Below, piece after piece: positions 56,731 through 64,000 of a stretch of 64,000 nt of DNA. This DNA is from Mycolicibacterium insubricum (GTDB taxonomy: Bacteria > Actinomycetota > Actinomycetes > Mycobacteriales > Mycobacteriaceae): assembly GCF_010731615.1 (NCBI RefSeq), contig NZ_AP022618.1:2356001-2420000 (forward strand), written 5' to 3'. The notes below the pieces were generated by a model, which searched no databases, was not told where the DNA came from, and saw only the letters and a list, made by a program, of their open reading frames with translations. The translations under genes were made by a program, and so were the position numbers. How positions within the stretch are numbered: position 1 is the first letter of the stretch; every line of letters starts with the position of its first letter.

Positions 56731-57990
56731 TCAGGAACGTCCTCGTTTGACTTGGTTGAACGGCACGCCGCGGTCGGCGGCGTACTCGCGGGGGAAGTTC
56801 AGTATGCGCTCGCCGATGACGTTTCTCGCCATCTCCGAGCTACCGCCGCCCAGTGAACCGGTCTGCCGGGACAGATACCGGATGCCCAGGCCCAACAGGT
56901 CGGCGTTCTCGCCGGCCTCCTCGACGACGCCGGCGGTACCGGCGATCGCCAGCGAGGTGTCCACCTCCAGCTCGGTGGTCTCGGCGTGGAACAACCGGAT
57001 CAGGGTGCCCGCGGTCGGCGGCAGCGCACCGGTGGCGATCGACGCCGACACGTGCTCGATCAGCTGCTCCTTGACGGCGCGGCGCACCAGCGCGCGGCCG
57101 GCCAGATCCTGCACCCGGGCGTCCTCGCCCTGGCCGGTGGCCTCGGCCAGTGCCACGTAATCGGTGGGGGCCTCTTGCAGATTCTCCGGGCCCCGGCCGC
57201 TGGAGAACTCCGAACCGCCGCCCACCGCGCGCCGCTCGTGGAACAGCTGGCGCGAGGCCACCTCCCAGCCCTTGTTCACCTCGCCGACGACGGCGTCGTC
57301 GCCGAGGCGCAGGCCGTCGAAGAACTCCTCGCAGAACTCCTCGTTGCCGTTGACCTCGGTGATCCGGCGCATGGTGATGCCCGGCGCGTTCAGCGGCACC
57401 AGGAACATGGTCAGGCCCTCGTGTTTGGGCACACTGGCGTCGGTGCGGGCCAGCAGCAGCCCGTAGTCGGCGGCGAAGGCGCTGGTGGACCAGGTCTTGG
57501 CGCCGTTGATCACCCAGCCGTCGTCGGTGCGGTCGGCGCGGGTGATGACCCCGGCCAGATCAGACCCGCCGCTGGGCTCCGACAGCAACTGGCACAGGAC
57601 CTCCTCGCCGCGGATGGCCGCGCCGATCCGATCGCGCTTTTGGGCCTCGGTACCCATGTCCAGCAGCGTCGCCGCGCAGATCGCGAACGTCGGGACGTTG
57701 AGGATCAGCGGCATCTCGTAGTCGCTGCAGACCGCGTCGAACGCCTTCTGATACGCGAAATCCAGTCCCAGACCGCCGTATTCACGAGGGAAGCAGATAC
57801 CGGCGAAGCCGCCGGCGTACAGCCGCTGCTGCAGCTCGGTGGCCCGGTCCCAGCTGCTCTGCTCGGCGCGCACCGAGAACGGCGGGTTCTTCGGGTCGAT
57901 GCGCGGCATGTTCTCGGCCAGCCACTGCGCGGCCCGGGCGGCGAATTCGGCGACCGTCTCGGTGCCCGTCGTGGTGTCCAGGTCGGTCAT
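56731..57990 (-). CDS. Acyl-CoA dehydrogenase (larger subunit of a pair)
   Basis: 419 aa. Seen: an N-terminal helical domain, LCQLLSEPSGGSDLAGVITRA (FAD-side beta-domain motif), GAKTWSTSAFAADYGLLLAR, and C-terminal GSLGGGSSEMARNVIGERIL. The general fold is a FadE; the C-terminal EMARNVIGERIL signature is seen in mycobacterial heteromeric FadE pairs. It overlaps the ATGA of the 384-aa dehydrogenase, so the two are probably the alpha and beta subunits of one enzyme, as in steroid side-chain or ring catabolism. ATG 57990. Substrate unknown. Confidence 0.9.
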   Translation of the reverse strand: MTDLDTTTGTETVAEFAARAAQWLAENMPRIDPKNPPFSVRAEQSSWDRATELQQRLYAGGFAGICFPREYGGLGLDFAYQKAFDAVCSDYEMPLILNVPTFAICAATLLDMGTEAQKRDRIGAAIRGEEVLCQLLSEPSGGSDLAGVITRADRTDDGWVINGAKTWSTSAFAADYGLLLARTDASVPKHEGLTMFLVPLNAPGITMRRITEVNGNEEFCEEFFDGLRLGDDAVVGEVNKGWEVASRQLFHERRAVGGGSEFSSGRGPENLQEAPTDYVALAEATGQGEDARVQDLAGRALVRRAVKEQLIEHVSASIATGALPPTAGTLIRLFHAETTELEVDTSLAIAGTAGVVEEAGENADLLGLGIRYLSRQTGSLGGGSSEMARNVIGERILNFPREYAADRGVPFNQVKRGRS

Positions 57991-59141
57991 GCGGTGGCCT
58001 CCTCGAGCCGGCGGCTCATCGCGTACACGGCGCGGTGGTGGTCTTCCGGGGAACCGAACATCGCCCGGTACAGGGCAGCCCGGCGCAGGTACAGGTGCAG
58101 ATCGTGCTCCCAGGTGACCCCGATCCCGCCGTGCAGCTGCACGCAGTCCTGAAGGATCACCGGGGCCCGTTCGGCCACATACGCTTTGGCGACGCTGACC
58201 AGTCGGGGAGCGTCGTCGCTGTGTTCGGCGACCGCGGAGACGGCGCCGGCGGTGGTGGCCCGGGCGGCCTCGAACCACATCTTCATGTCGGCGGCGCGGT
58301 GCTTGAGCGCCTGGTACGACGCCAGCGGACGGCCGAAGCTGTGCCGGTCGCCCAGCCACTGGTAGGTGAAGGCCAGCACGGTGTCCAATATCCCGACCAG
58401 CTCGGCGCACTGCAGCACGAGGGCGATCTGGCGCTGCCGCTCGATGATCGCGGCGGTGTCCGCGGCCGTCCCGACCACCGCCGAGGCATCCAGCGCCACA
58501 CCGGCGAATTCGGCTCGGGCGTAACTCTTCACCAGATCGACGCTGCCGACCCCAGTGACCGTGACACCCGGTGCGTCGGTGGGCACCAGGAACTGGCGCA
58601 CGACGCCGTCGCACACCGCGGGCACCAACAGCACACCGGCCTGGGCGCCGGCCTCGATGCGGTCCTTGGCGCCGTCGAGGCGGTACCCGTCGGCGGTCGC
58701 GGTCGCCACGGTGGCGATGGTCGTGGCCTGCGTCGGGGCACTCGGCCGGCCCGGTTCGTAGACGGCCCAGGATCCGACCAGTTCCCCGGAGACCAGGGCG
58801 TCGATGGTGTCCTGGTGACCCTCGGGCGCCTCGACGAGCCCGGCCAGCACCACCGACACCGGATGCAGCGGCCCGGGGGCGACGGTGTGACCGATCAGTT
58901 CGGCGATCACCGCCAGGTCGGCCACCCCGTCACCGGAAACGCTTCCGCCGCCGAGGGATTCGGGTACCAGCAGGCTGGTCCAGCCCAGCTCGGCGGCGCG
59001 CTGCCACCAGTCGGGATCGAAGGATTCCCCGGCGGCGTGCAGTTCACGGACCCGCGCCAGCGAGCCTTCCTTGTCGAGGAAGGCCGCGGCGGTGGACGCG
59101 AAGAGCAGCTGTTCGGGATTGGTGGCGGCGGCAGCGGTCAT
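57987..59141 (-). CDS. Acyl-CoA dehydrogenase (smaller subunit of a pair)
   Basis: 384 aa. Seen: N-terminal helical domain, WTSLLVPESLGGGS, D-R-H-S-F-G-R-P-L-A-S-Y-Q (the R-x3-F-G-x5-Y-Q motif), and the C-terminal QLHGGIGVTWEHDLHLYLRR typical of acyl-CoA dehydrogenases with the Gly-rich FAD/CoA loop. The middle beta-domain is weaker than in the partner, a feature of the non-catalytic subunit in heteromeric FadEs. The gene follows the amidohydrolase by 10 bp, and its stop overlaps the partner's ATG. Confidence 0.88.
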   Translation of the reverse strand: MTAAAATNPEQLLFASTAAAFLDKEGSLARVRELHAAGESFDPDWWQRAAELGWTSLLVPESLGGGSVSGDGVADLAVIAELIGHTVAPGPLHPVSVVLAGLVEAPEGHQDTIDALVSGELVGSWAVYEPGRPSAPTQATTIATVATATADGYRLDGAKDRIEAGAQAGVLLVPAVCDGVVRQFLVPTDAPGVTVTGVGSVDLVKSYARAEFAGVALDASAVVGTAADTAAIIERQRQIALVLQCAELVGILDTVLAFTYQWLGDRHSFGRPLASYQALKHRAADMKMWFEAARATTAGAVSAVAEHSDDAPRLVSVAKAYVAERAPVILQDCVQLHGGIGVTWEHDLHLYLRRAALYRAMFGSPEDHHRAVYAMSRRLEEATA

Positions 59142-59151
59142 CGACGCGATC

Positions 59152-60381
59152 TCAGGCGATGACCAGCGCGGGCACGTCGGGGGAGTGCCGGATCTCGTTG
59201 GGCACCTTGAACAGGTCGATGAGGTTGCCGCCCATCACCTTTCGCACTCCCTCGTCGTCCAGGCCGTGGGCCACCAGATCGTCGACCAGGGTGATCGGGT
59301 CGGACAGGCCCTCCGGGTGCGGCCAGTCCGAGCCGAACATGACGCGGTCGATGCCGCACAGCTCGGCCATCTCCTTGAAGTTGTCCTCCCAGAACGGCGC
59401 GACGTAGACGCAGCGGCGGAACGCCTCCACCGGATCCTCGGGGAACTCGCTGGGCAGCTTGGCGTAGACGTCGGACAGCTGGTGCTGCAGGTAGGGCACC
59501 CAGGACGCACCGTTTTCCACCGACAGGATCCGCAGGTCGGGGTTGCGGTGGAAGGCGCCGTGGCAGATCATCGCGGCCATGGTGTCCTCGATGGGCCGCT
59601 TGCCCATCGCGACCATCCGGAACGCGGTCGGCTTGAACGGCAGGAACTCGTCGGCGGGCTCCCAGTCGTTGAGGTACTGCGCGTAGCCCGAGTCCGAGGC
59701 GTGCATGCAGACCGGGATGTCGGCGGCGACCACGGCCTGCCAGAACGGGTCGAACTCGGGCAGGCCCATGGACCGGGTGCCGCGGTAGCCGGGCACCGGG
59801 GCCGGGCGCACCAGCACGGTCTTGGCGCCGCGCTCCAGCGCCCATTCGAGTTCGGCCAGCGCGCGGTCGACGTTGGGCAGGGTGATGACCGGGGTGGAGA
59901 AGATCCGGCCCTCGTAGTTGAACTGCCAGGTCTCATACATCCACTCGTTGAGCGCGTGGATCAGGTCGTGGATCAGGTCCGGGTCGTCCTTGAGGCGCTC
60001 CTCGACCAGGCTGGCCAGAGTCGGGAACATGATCGTGTAGTCCAGGCCGAGGGAGTCCATCACCTCGAGCCGGGCAGCGGGGTCACGGAAGGCGGGGATG
60101 GCCTTCATGGGCTTGCCCATGATCTCGCGGTAGCTCTTGCCTCCCGAGCCGTGGCGGAAGTACTCCTCCTGGGCGCCGGGGCGGGCGACGACCTCGAAGG
60201 TCGGGTTGGGGATGTAGTCGCTGATCTGGTTGCGGACCACGATCTTGGTGCGGCCGCGCACGTCGATGTAGTCGATGACGCCCTTGCGGTTGTCCGGGAC
60301 GAACTTGGTCAGCGCTTCCTTGGGCTCGTAGAAGTGGTTGTCGGCGTCGAACACCGGGTAGCCGAGAACGCGTGACGGCAT
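59152..60381 (-). CDS. Amidohydrolase family (AMHD2-type) protein
   Basis: 409 aa. Seen: the N-terminal VFDADNHFYEP motif (metal His and Glu of amidohydrolase_2), ICHGAFHRNPDLRILSVENG, and FGSDWPHPEGLSDP with the conserved Asp and His. This family covers decarboxylases and cyclic-acyl hydrolases (ACMSD-like). In an operon with acyl-CoA dehydrogenases it may cleave or decarboxylate a ring-derived acid. ATG 60381 has an AAGGAG site at 6 bp; the frame is open far upstream but that part runs into the TetR gene and operator and is not coding. It is preceded by a double palindrome. Confidence 0.9.
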   Translation of the reverse strand: MPSRVLGYPVFDADNHFYEPKEALTKFVPDNRKGVIDYIDVRGRTKIVVRNQISDYIPNPTFEVVARPGAQEEYFRHGSGGKSYREIMGKPMKAIPAFRDPAARLEVMDSLGLDYTIMFPTLASLVEERLKDDPDLIHDLIHALNEWMYETWQFNYEGRIFSTPVITLPNVDRALAELEWALERGAKTVLVRPAPVPGYRGTRSMGLPEFDPFWQAVVAADIPVCMHASDSGYAQYLNDWEPADEFLPFKPTAFRMVAMGKRPIEDTMAAMICHGAFHRNPDLRILSVENGASWVPYLQHQLSDVYAKLPSEFPEDPVEAFRRCVYVAPFWEDNFKEMAELCGIDRVMFGSDWPHPEGLSDPITLVDDLVAHGLDDEGVRKVMGGNLIDLFKVPNEIRHSPDVPALVIA

Positions 60382-60435
60382 GAGGGCTCCTTCGGGGCGG
60401 GGTTTCCGCGGTATCGGGGCTGGTTCTGCGGGGCT

Positions 60436-60472
60436 GGTAATGACGTTACCGCACTGTGGTAACGAGATTACC
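60436..60472 (-). promoter_or_regulatory. Double palindromic operator of the amidohydrolase operon
   Basis: GGTAATGACGTTACC (60436-60450) and GGTAACGAGATTACC (60458-60472) are two 15-bp near-palindromes, each roughly the reverse complement of the other, spaced 22 bp centre to centre (two helical turns). Together they form one imperfect 39-bp dyad. The element sits between the tetR stop and the amidohydrolase ATG, 55-91 bp upstream of the ATG. Inference: binding site for the adjacent TetR regulator. Confidence 0.85.
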
Positions 60473-60524
60473 ACGTGGGCGCACGTGCTGGCCAGTGATG
60501 ACGGTCGGAGAATATCTGTGCAGT

Positions 60525-61154
60525 TCAGGCGGGGTGTGTGGGATCGGCGGCGGCCAGGCCGTGCAGGCAGAAGCGATACAGGTGGCCAGCGTCGACGGGG
60601 CTGCCGTACAGGTCGTTTCCCAGCCCCCGCAGCCGCAGCGCCCCGAGCACGGTCTGCATCAGGATCGCGGCGTCCGGGTCGACGTCGAGGTCGGCGCGGA
60701 AGGTGCCCTCGGCGATCCCGCGGCGCAGGATGTCCGCGTACAGCGTGTGCAGCGGCGCCAGTACCGCGGCGAACTCCCGGGGGCGGTTCTCCATCAGGTG
60801 GTCGTTGTAGTACGTCAGGCCCCGGTTGATGCTGTCTTGGGTGCTGGACTCCGCCGGGGCGCTCATCCGCTCGATCACCCGACGCAACGCCTCGGTCGCT
60901 GGCAGCGACTCGGTCTCGACCCGCCAGCGCGCCGTCGCGTCGGCCATGATCCGTTCCACCAGCGCCAGCAGCAGTTCGTCCTTGGTGGCGAAGTGCTGAT
61001 AGAACGCCCGCAGTGAGGTTTTGGACCGTTCCACCACTTCCAGCACGGTGAAATCCGTGCGACCGGTCTCGCCGAGAATCGACAGTGCCGAACGCATGAA
61101 ACTCTGCGCCCGCGACTCGGCGGCGGGCGTGCTCGCCCCGGCTTCGGTCGTCAT
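60525..61154 (-). CDS. TetR-family transcriptional regulator
   Basis: 209 aa. Seen: N-terminal helix-turn-helix with TGRTDFTVLEVVERSKTSLR and AFYQHFATKDELLLAL (residues about 32-65), then a mostly helical ligand/dimer domain (VIERMSAPAESSTQDSINRG onward). It lies directly upstream, same strand, of the amidohydrolase operon and next to a double palindrome of TetR type; it probably represses the operon until an acyl-CoA or steroid-like ligand binds. Start at ATG 61154. Confidence 0.9.
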   Translation of the reverse strand: MTTEAGASTPAAESRAQSFMRSALSILGETGRTDFTVLEVVERSKTSLRAFYQHFATKDELLLALVERIMADATARWRVETESLPATEALRRVIERMSAPAESSTQDSINRGLTYYNDHLMENRPREFAAVLAPLHTLYADILRRGIAEGTFRADLDVDPDAAILMQTVLGALRLRGLGNDLYGSPVDAGHLYRFCLHGLAAADPTHPA

Positions 61155-61257
61155 GACGCCCGAGGGTACCGCCCGGCCGGGACGACCGGTGACCGCTTTC
61201 GACGATGCTGAGCGACTGCTTGGCGCGCGGCCGATCGGGGGCTAGGGTTCTGGACCC

Positions 61258-62106
61258 ATGGCCGAATGGTTCCTGTTCCTGCCGCAGCTGCGGTTGGGCA
61301 TCGACGCCGTCGTGGCGCGCGCGGTGGCCGCGGAATCCGCCGGCTTCGACGGCATCGCGTTCATCGACCACCTGGAGCCGCCGGCCGCCGTGGACCAGCC
61401 CATCTGGGAGGCCATGACGCTGGCCACCTGGGTGGCCGCGCACACCGAGCGGCTGCGCATCGGGCACCTGGTGCTCTGCGACGCGTTCCGCCACCCGGCC
61501 GTTCTGGCAAAGCAGGCCGTCACGCTGGCCGAGGTCAGCGGCGGGCGGTTCGAACTCGGTCTGGGCTCGGGATCCTGGCCCGACGAATTCACCCGGTTCG
61601 GGCTGCCCGACGCCGATGACGCCAAGGCCCGCGCAGCCCGGCTGGCCCGCGACGTCACGACGATCCGCGACTGCTGGGGCCTCGGCTCCGACACCGCTAT
61701 GATCCAGAAACCGCTTCCCACACACCGTATTCCGCTGCTGTTCGGCGGCACCGGCAAGACCACCCTGGCACTGGCCCGCGACTACGGCGACTGGTGGAAC
61801 ATCCCGTCGCACCAACTGGACCGCCTGGACGCGCTGATGCCGCGGGTCGGCGACGCGCGGGTATCGATGCAGCAGATGGTCGGCTTCGTCGGCGACGGCG
61901 CGGACGAGGCCGAGATCGCGACAACCAGCAAACGTCGCTTCGGCTACCTCGGCTCCGGGCTGGTGTGCGGGGACGCCGCGGCGATGATCGAACACTTCGG
62001 TGCGCTCGCCGATCGCGGGGTGCAGCGCTTCTACGTCTGGTTCGCCGACTTCGCCGCCCCGGACACCCTGCACGCATTCGCCGACACCGTCATCACCGCG
62101 CTCTGA
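61258..62106 (+). CDS. LLM-class (probably F420-dependent) oxidoreductase
   Basis: 282 aa luciferase-like TIM barrel. Seen: LPQLRLGIDAVVARAVAAES, LRIGHLVLCDAFRHPAVLAKQAVTLAEVSGGRFELGLGSGS, the hallmark of the luciferase/F420 family with the Gly-rich phosphate loop, and PLLFGGTGKTTLALARDYGD. In mycobacteria such proteins usually use coenzyme F420. ATG start, divergent from tetR across about 100 bp, so it could also be under TetR control; a -10-like TAGGGT lies at about 61242. Substrate unknown. Confidence 0.85.
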   Translation: MAEWFLFLPQLRLGIDAVVARAVAAESAGFDGIAFIDHLEPPAAVDQPIWEAMTLATWVAAHTERLRIGHLVLCDAFRHPAVLAKQAVTLAEVSGGRFELGLGSGSWPDEFTRFGLPDADDAKARAARLARDVTTIRDCWGLGSDTAMIQKPLPTHRIPLLFGGTGKTTLALARDYGDWWNIPSHQLDRLDALMPRVGDARVSMQQMVGFVGDGADEAEIATTSKRRFGYLGSGLVCGDAAAMIEHFGALADRGVQRFYVWFADFAAPDTLHAFADTVITAL

Positions 62107-62144
62107 ATCACTCGAATGTGAACAACCGAAAGGACACCCACCCT

Positions 62145-63083
62145 GTGAGCACCGAAACCACACCCGCTCAAGCCGACGGCGCCGGGCCTCGTGCTCGCGG
62201 AACTACACCTCTCGCCGAACCCGCCGAATGGACGCTGGACGAACTGCTGGCGCTGTTCGACGTGCCCGACGCCGACGGGGACACCATCGTCGCCCCCACC
62301 GGCCGCGCCGGTGAGGACGAGCGCCAGGTGGTCGAGGGCACCCAGGTGCTGGCCCAGGCCATCGTCGCAGTGGCCAAGCGATTCGGCGACAAGTCGATCC
62401 GCGCGGCGCACGCAGTGTTCTCCCGCGCGGTGATGGTTGGCGCGCCGGTTGAGTTGCACCTCGACGTCTTCCACGAGGGCCGCTCGATGGCCACCGCGGT
62501 GGTGACCGCCAGCCAGAACGGCAAGCGCGCCATCACCGTCACCGTGCTGGCCGATGTGCCCAGCGCCGACGTGATCCGCCACCAGCAGGCCAAGCCCGAC
62601 GTCGCCGGCCCGGACGGGGCGAACGTCTGCACCATGCCGATGGTCGGCCGTCAGGTCCGCCTCGTCGACGTCATCGACGTCAACAGCCCCGATGAGGTCG
62701 GCCCGCCGGAGCTCTACGCTTGGCTGCACTACGAGCCGGTGCCGCAGCGCGAGGACCTGGCCAAGGCGCTGATCGCGTACTTCACCGGGCACCTGGGTAT
62801 TTCGACGACCATGCGGGCGCACGAGGGCATCGGCACCGCCCAGGCGCACTACACCGTCTCGACCGCGCCGATGACCATCAACATCACCTTCCACGAGCCG
62901 TTCGGCTGGGACGGCTGGCTGCTGTACACCCACGAGAGCACCCAGGTCGGCGCGGGCATGTCCTATATCCGGGGCACCGTGCACACCGAGGCCGGGGACC
63001 TGATCGCGTCGTTCAGCCAGGACGCGATGATCCGTCCGCTGCGCACCACCGACACCTCCATCAAGGCGGAGTCCCGGCTGTAG
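62145..63083 (+). CDS. TesB-like acyl-CoA thioesterase
   Basis: 312 aa double-hotdog protein. Seen: a disordered N-terminus (1-30), first hotdog with VVEGTQVLAQAIVAVAKRFG and FSRAVMVGAPVELHLDVFHE, and second hotdog with HYTVSTAPMTINITFHEPFG, WLLYTHESTQVGAGMSYIRG and IASFSQDAMIRP. The Q-D of SFSQDAM and the Thr/Ser of ESTQVG match the TesB catalytic trio. Length is longer than TesB by an N-terminal extension. GTG 62145; distance to the LLM gene is 38 bp, so the two may be co-transcribed. Confidence 0.85.
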   Translation: MSTETTPAQADGAGPRARGTTPLAEPAEWTLDELLALFDVPDADGDTIVAPTGRAGEDERQVVEGTQVLAQAIVAVAKRFGDKSIRAAHAVFSRAVMVGAPVELHLDVFHEGRSMATAVVTASQNGKRAITVTVLADVPSADVIRHQQAKPDVAGPDGANVCTMPMVGRQVRLVDVIDVNSPDEVGPPELYAWLHYEPVPQREDLAKALIAYFTGHLGISTTMRAHEGIGTAQAHYTVSTAPMTINITFHEPFGWDGWLLYTHESTQVGAGMSYIRGTVHTEAGDLIASFSQDAMIRPLRTTDTSIKAESRL

Positions 63084-63086
63084 CGG

Positions 63087-63974
63087 TCAGCCGTTGTCCA
63101 GATCGGTGGCGCTGTAGGTGTCGCACTTGCGCGCGTCACCGGTCTGGTAGCCCACGGTGAACCAGTGCTGGCGCTGGGCGGCCGAGCCGTGCGTCCAGGA
63201 CTCCTTGTTCACCCGCCCGGTGGCGGCTTTCTGGATCCGGTCGTCGCCGACGGACTGGGCGGCCGACAGGGCATCGGCGATGTCCTTGTCGCTCAACGGC
63301 TTCAGGAACGGCGTGTCCGAACCCGGCGCGTTGGTGGTGGAGGCGTGGTGGGCCCAGACGCCGGCGTAGCAGTCGGCCTGCAGTTCGGTACGCACGCTGC
63401 CGCCGGTGGCGCCCTGCACGCCCTTCTGCGCCTTGCTGATGTCGCCGAGCAGGTTCTGCACGTGGTGGCCGTACTCGTGGGCGATCACGTACTCCTGGGC
63501 CAGCGGGCCACCGCTGGAACCGAACCGGTCCTGCAGCACCTGGTAGAACGACGTGTCGATGTAGACGGTCCGGTCGGCTGGGCAGTAGAACGGTCCGACG
63601 TCACTGGTCGCTGCACCGCAGGCGGTGTTGGTGGATTCGGTGAACAGGTGCAGCTTGGGGCGGCTGTAGCCCTTGAGCAACTGCGACCACACCTGGTCGA
63701 CCGAGTTGCCGGTGGCGATCACCCGGCAGTTGACGTTGTCGTTGGCGTCCTTGCCGGTCTTGCACTGCGACACGTCGAAGCCCGGTGTCGCGGCCCCCGG
63801 CTGCTGTGCCGTCTGCCCGCCGGTCACGCTGCCCGGGTCGATACCGAAGAACAACGCGATCAGCACCACCACCAGGCCGCCGACGCCGCCGCCGACCGCG
63901 AGCCCCCGGCCGCCCATCCCGCCGCCGGAGGACGTGGTGGACGTGTCGATCCGGATTCCCTCGTTGAAGGTCAT
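63087..63974 (-). CDS. Neutral zinc metallopeptidase
   Basis: 295 aa. Seen: a short Gly/Ser-rich N-terminus, one membrane helix (about 28-46), a linker, and a zincin domain with HEYGHH (HExxH motif) in EYVIAHEYGHHVQNLLGD, and TELQADCYAGVWAHH as the downstream Glu-containing zinc ligand site. Such bacterial neutral zinc metallopeptidases (YpfJ family) are membrane-anchored with an outside catalytic domain; four cysteines suggest disulfides. It is convergent with the thioesterase, 3 bp apart. At the same place in M. tuberculosis lies Rv2575, of the same type. ATG 63974. Confidence 0.93.
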   Translation of the reverse strand: MTFNEGIRIDTSTTSSGGGMGGRGLAVGGGVGGLVVVLIALFFGIDPGSVTGGQTAQQPGAATPGFDVSQCKTGKDANDNVNCRVIATGNSVDQVWSQLLKGYSRPKLHLFTESTNTACGAATSDVGPFYCPADRTVYIDTSFYQVLQDRFGSSGGPLAQEYVIAHEYGHHVQNLLGDISKAQKGVQGATGGSVRTELQADCYAGVWAHHASTTNAPGSDTPFLKPLSDKDIADALSAAQSVGDDRIQKAATGRVNKESWTHGSAAQRQHWFTVGYQTGDARKCDTYSATDLDNG

Positions 63975-64000
63975 CGCTTCTCCGTTCCGGTGGCGCCGCA

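Noticed and set aside
60382..62163. Upstream extension of the amidohydrolase frame (total 1003 codons)
   Set aside because: The extension crosses the operator and the tetR and LLM genes; the conserved domain starts at ATG 60381 with a good ribosome binding site.

Overview
The window is a high-GC actinobacterial chromosome segment and almost certainly from a mycobacterium (Mycobacteriaceae; species not determinable). Markers include an AftC-type arabinosyltransferase, the thrS-HIT-pgsA1-patA-pimA-Nudix cluster for phosphatidylinositol mannosides, a carboxylic acid reductase, an F420-type LLM oxidoreductase, an MPT63-like secreted protein and LexA boxes of mycobacterial type. From memory of M. 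tuberculosis gene order, most of the window is collinear, in inverted orientation, with Rv2673 to Rv2668 and then Rv2614c to Rv2575, the stretch between being absent here.

Layout. 1-1.7 kb: a small unknown ORF and an IS30-family transposase beside the 3' end of aftC. 1.7-9 kb: aftC, a serine-hydrolase-fold lipoprotein lacking its catalytic triad, a stand-alone RibD reductase domain, divergent zapE, a membrane-anchored beta-propeller, a GNAT acetyltransferase and an MPT63-like protein. 9-12.7 kb: an MgtA-type P-type ATPase and a tRNA cluster (Val-GAC, Cys, Gly on minus; Val-CAC on plus) with an inverted copy of a tRNA-Val 3' end. 12.8-17.4 kb: small envelope and accessory genes. 17.5-23.8 kb: thrS plus the PIM operon. 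25-27.4 kb: pdxS-tesB-pdxT (pyridoxal phosphate synthase with an acyl-CoA thioesterase between the subunits). 27.5-34.3 kb: a GT39-like membrane glycosyltransferase, a YebC regulator, the SOS-type ruvCAB cluster, a DUF1304 protein and a lytic transglycosylase. 34.3-37.8 kb: a large carboxylic acid reductase with a palindrome-rich promoter. 38-46.4 kb: yajC-secD-secF, a peptide-binding lipoprotein, apt and rel.

46.4-50.9 kb is an accessory island placed between the normally adjacent convergent genes rel and ppiB. It holds 62-bp tandem repeats, a DUF222-HNH (13E12-type) gene with a LexA-like box over its promoter, a class A beta-lactamase lipoprotein, and a cut-down SecD paralogue that keeps only the extracytoplasmic part of SecD. 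That paralogue shares a very similar stretch with secD about 10 kb away, and its stop overlaps the beta-lactamase start. 51-56.3 kb: ppiB, a metallo-beta-lactamase-fold protein missing most metal ligands, hisS, a FAD monooxygenase pair and a secreted repeat protein.

56.3-61.2 kb is a TetR-controlled catabolic operon (TetR, amidohydrolase, two acyl-CoA dehydrogenase subunits, NTF2-like protein) with a striking double palindrome in front of the amidohydrolase gene. The window ends with an LLM oxidoreductase, a TesB-like thioesterase and a neutral zinc metallopeptidase.

The most interesting points are the SecD-paralogue/beta-lactamase pair, the double operator of the amidohydrolase operon, the LexA-like box on the DUF222-HNH element, and two conserved-locus enzymes that appear to have lost their catalytic residues.
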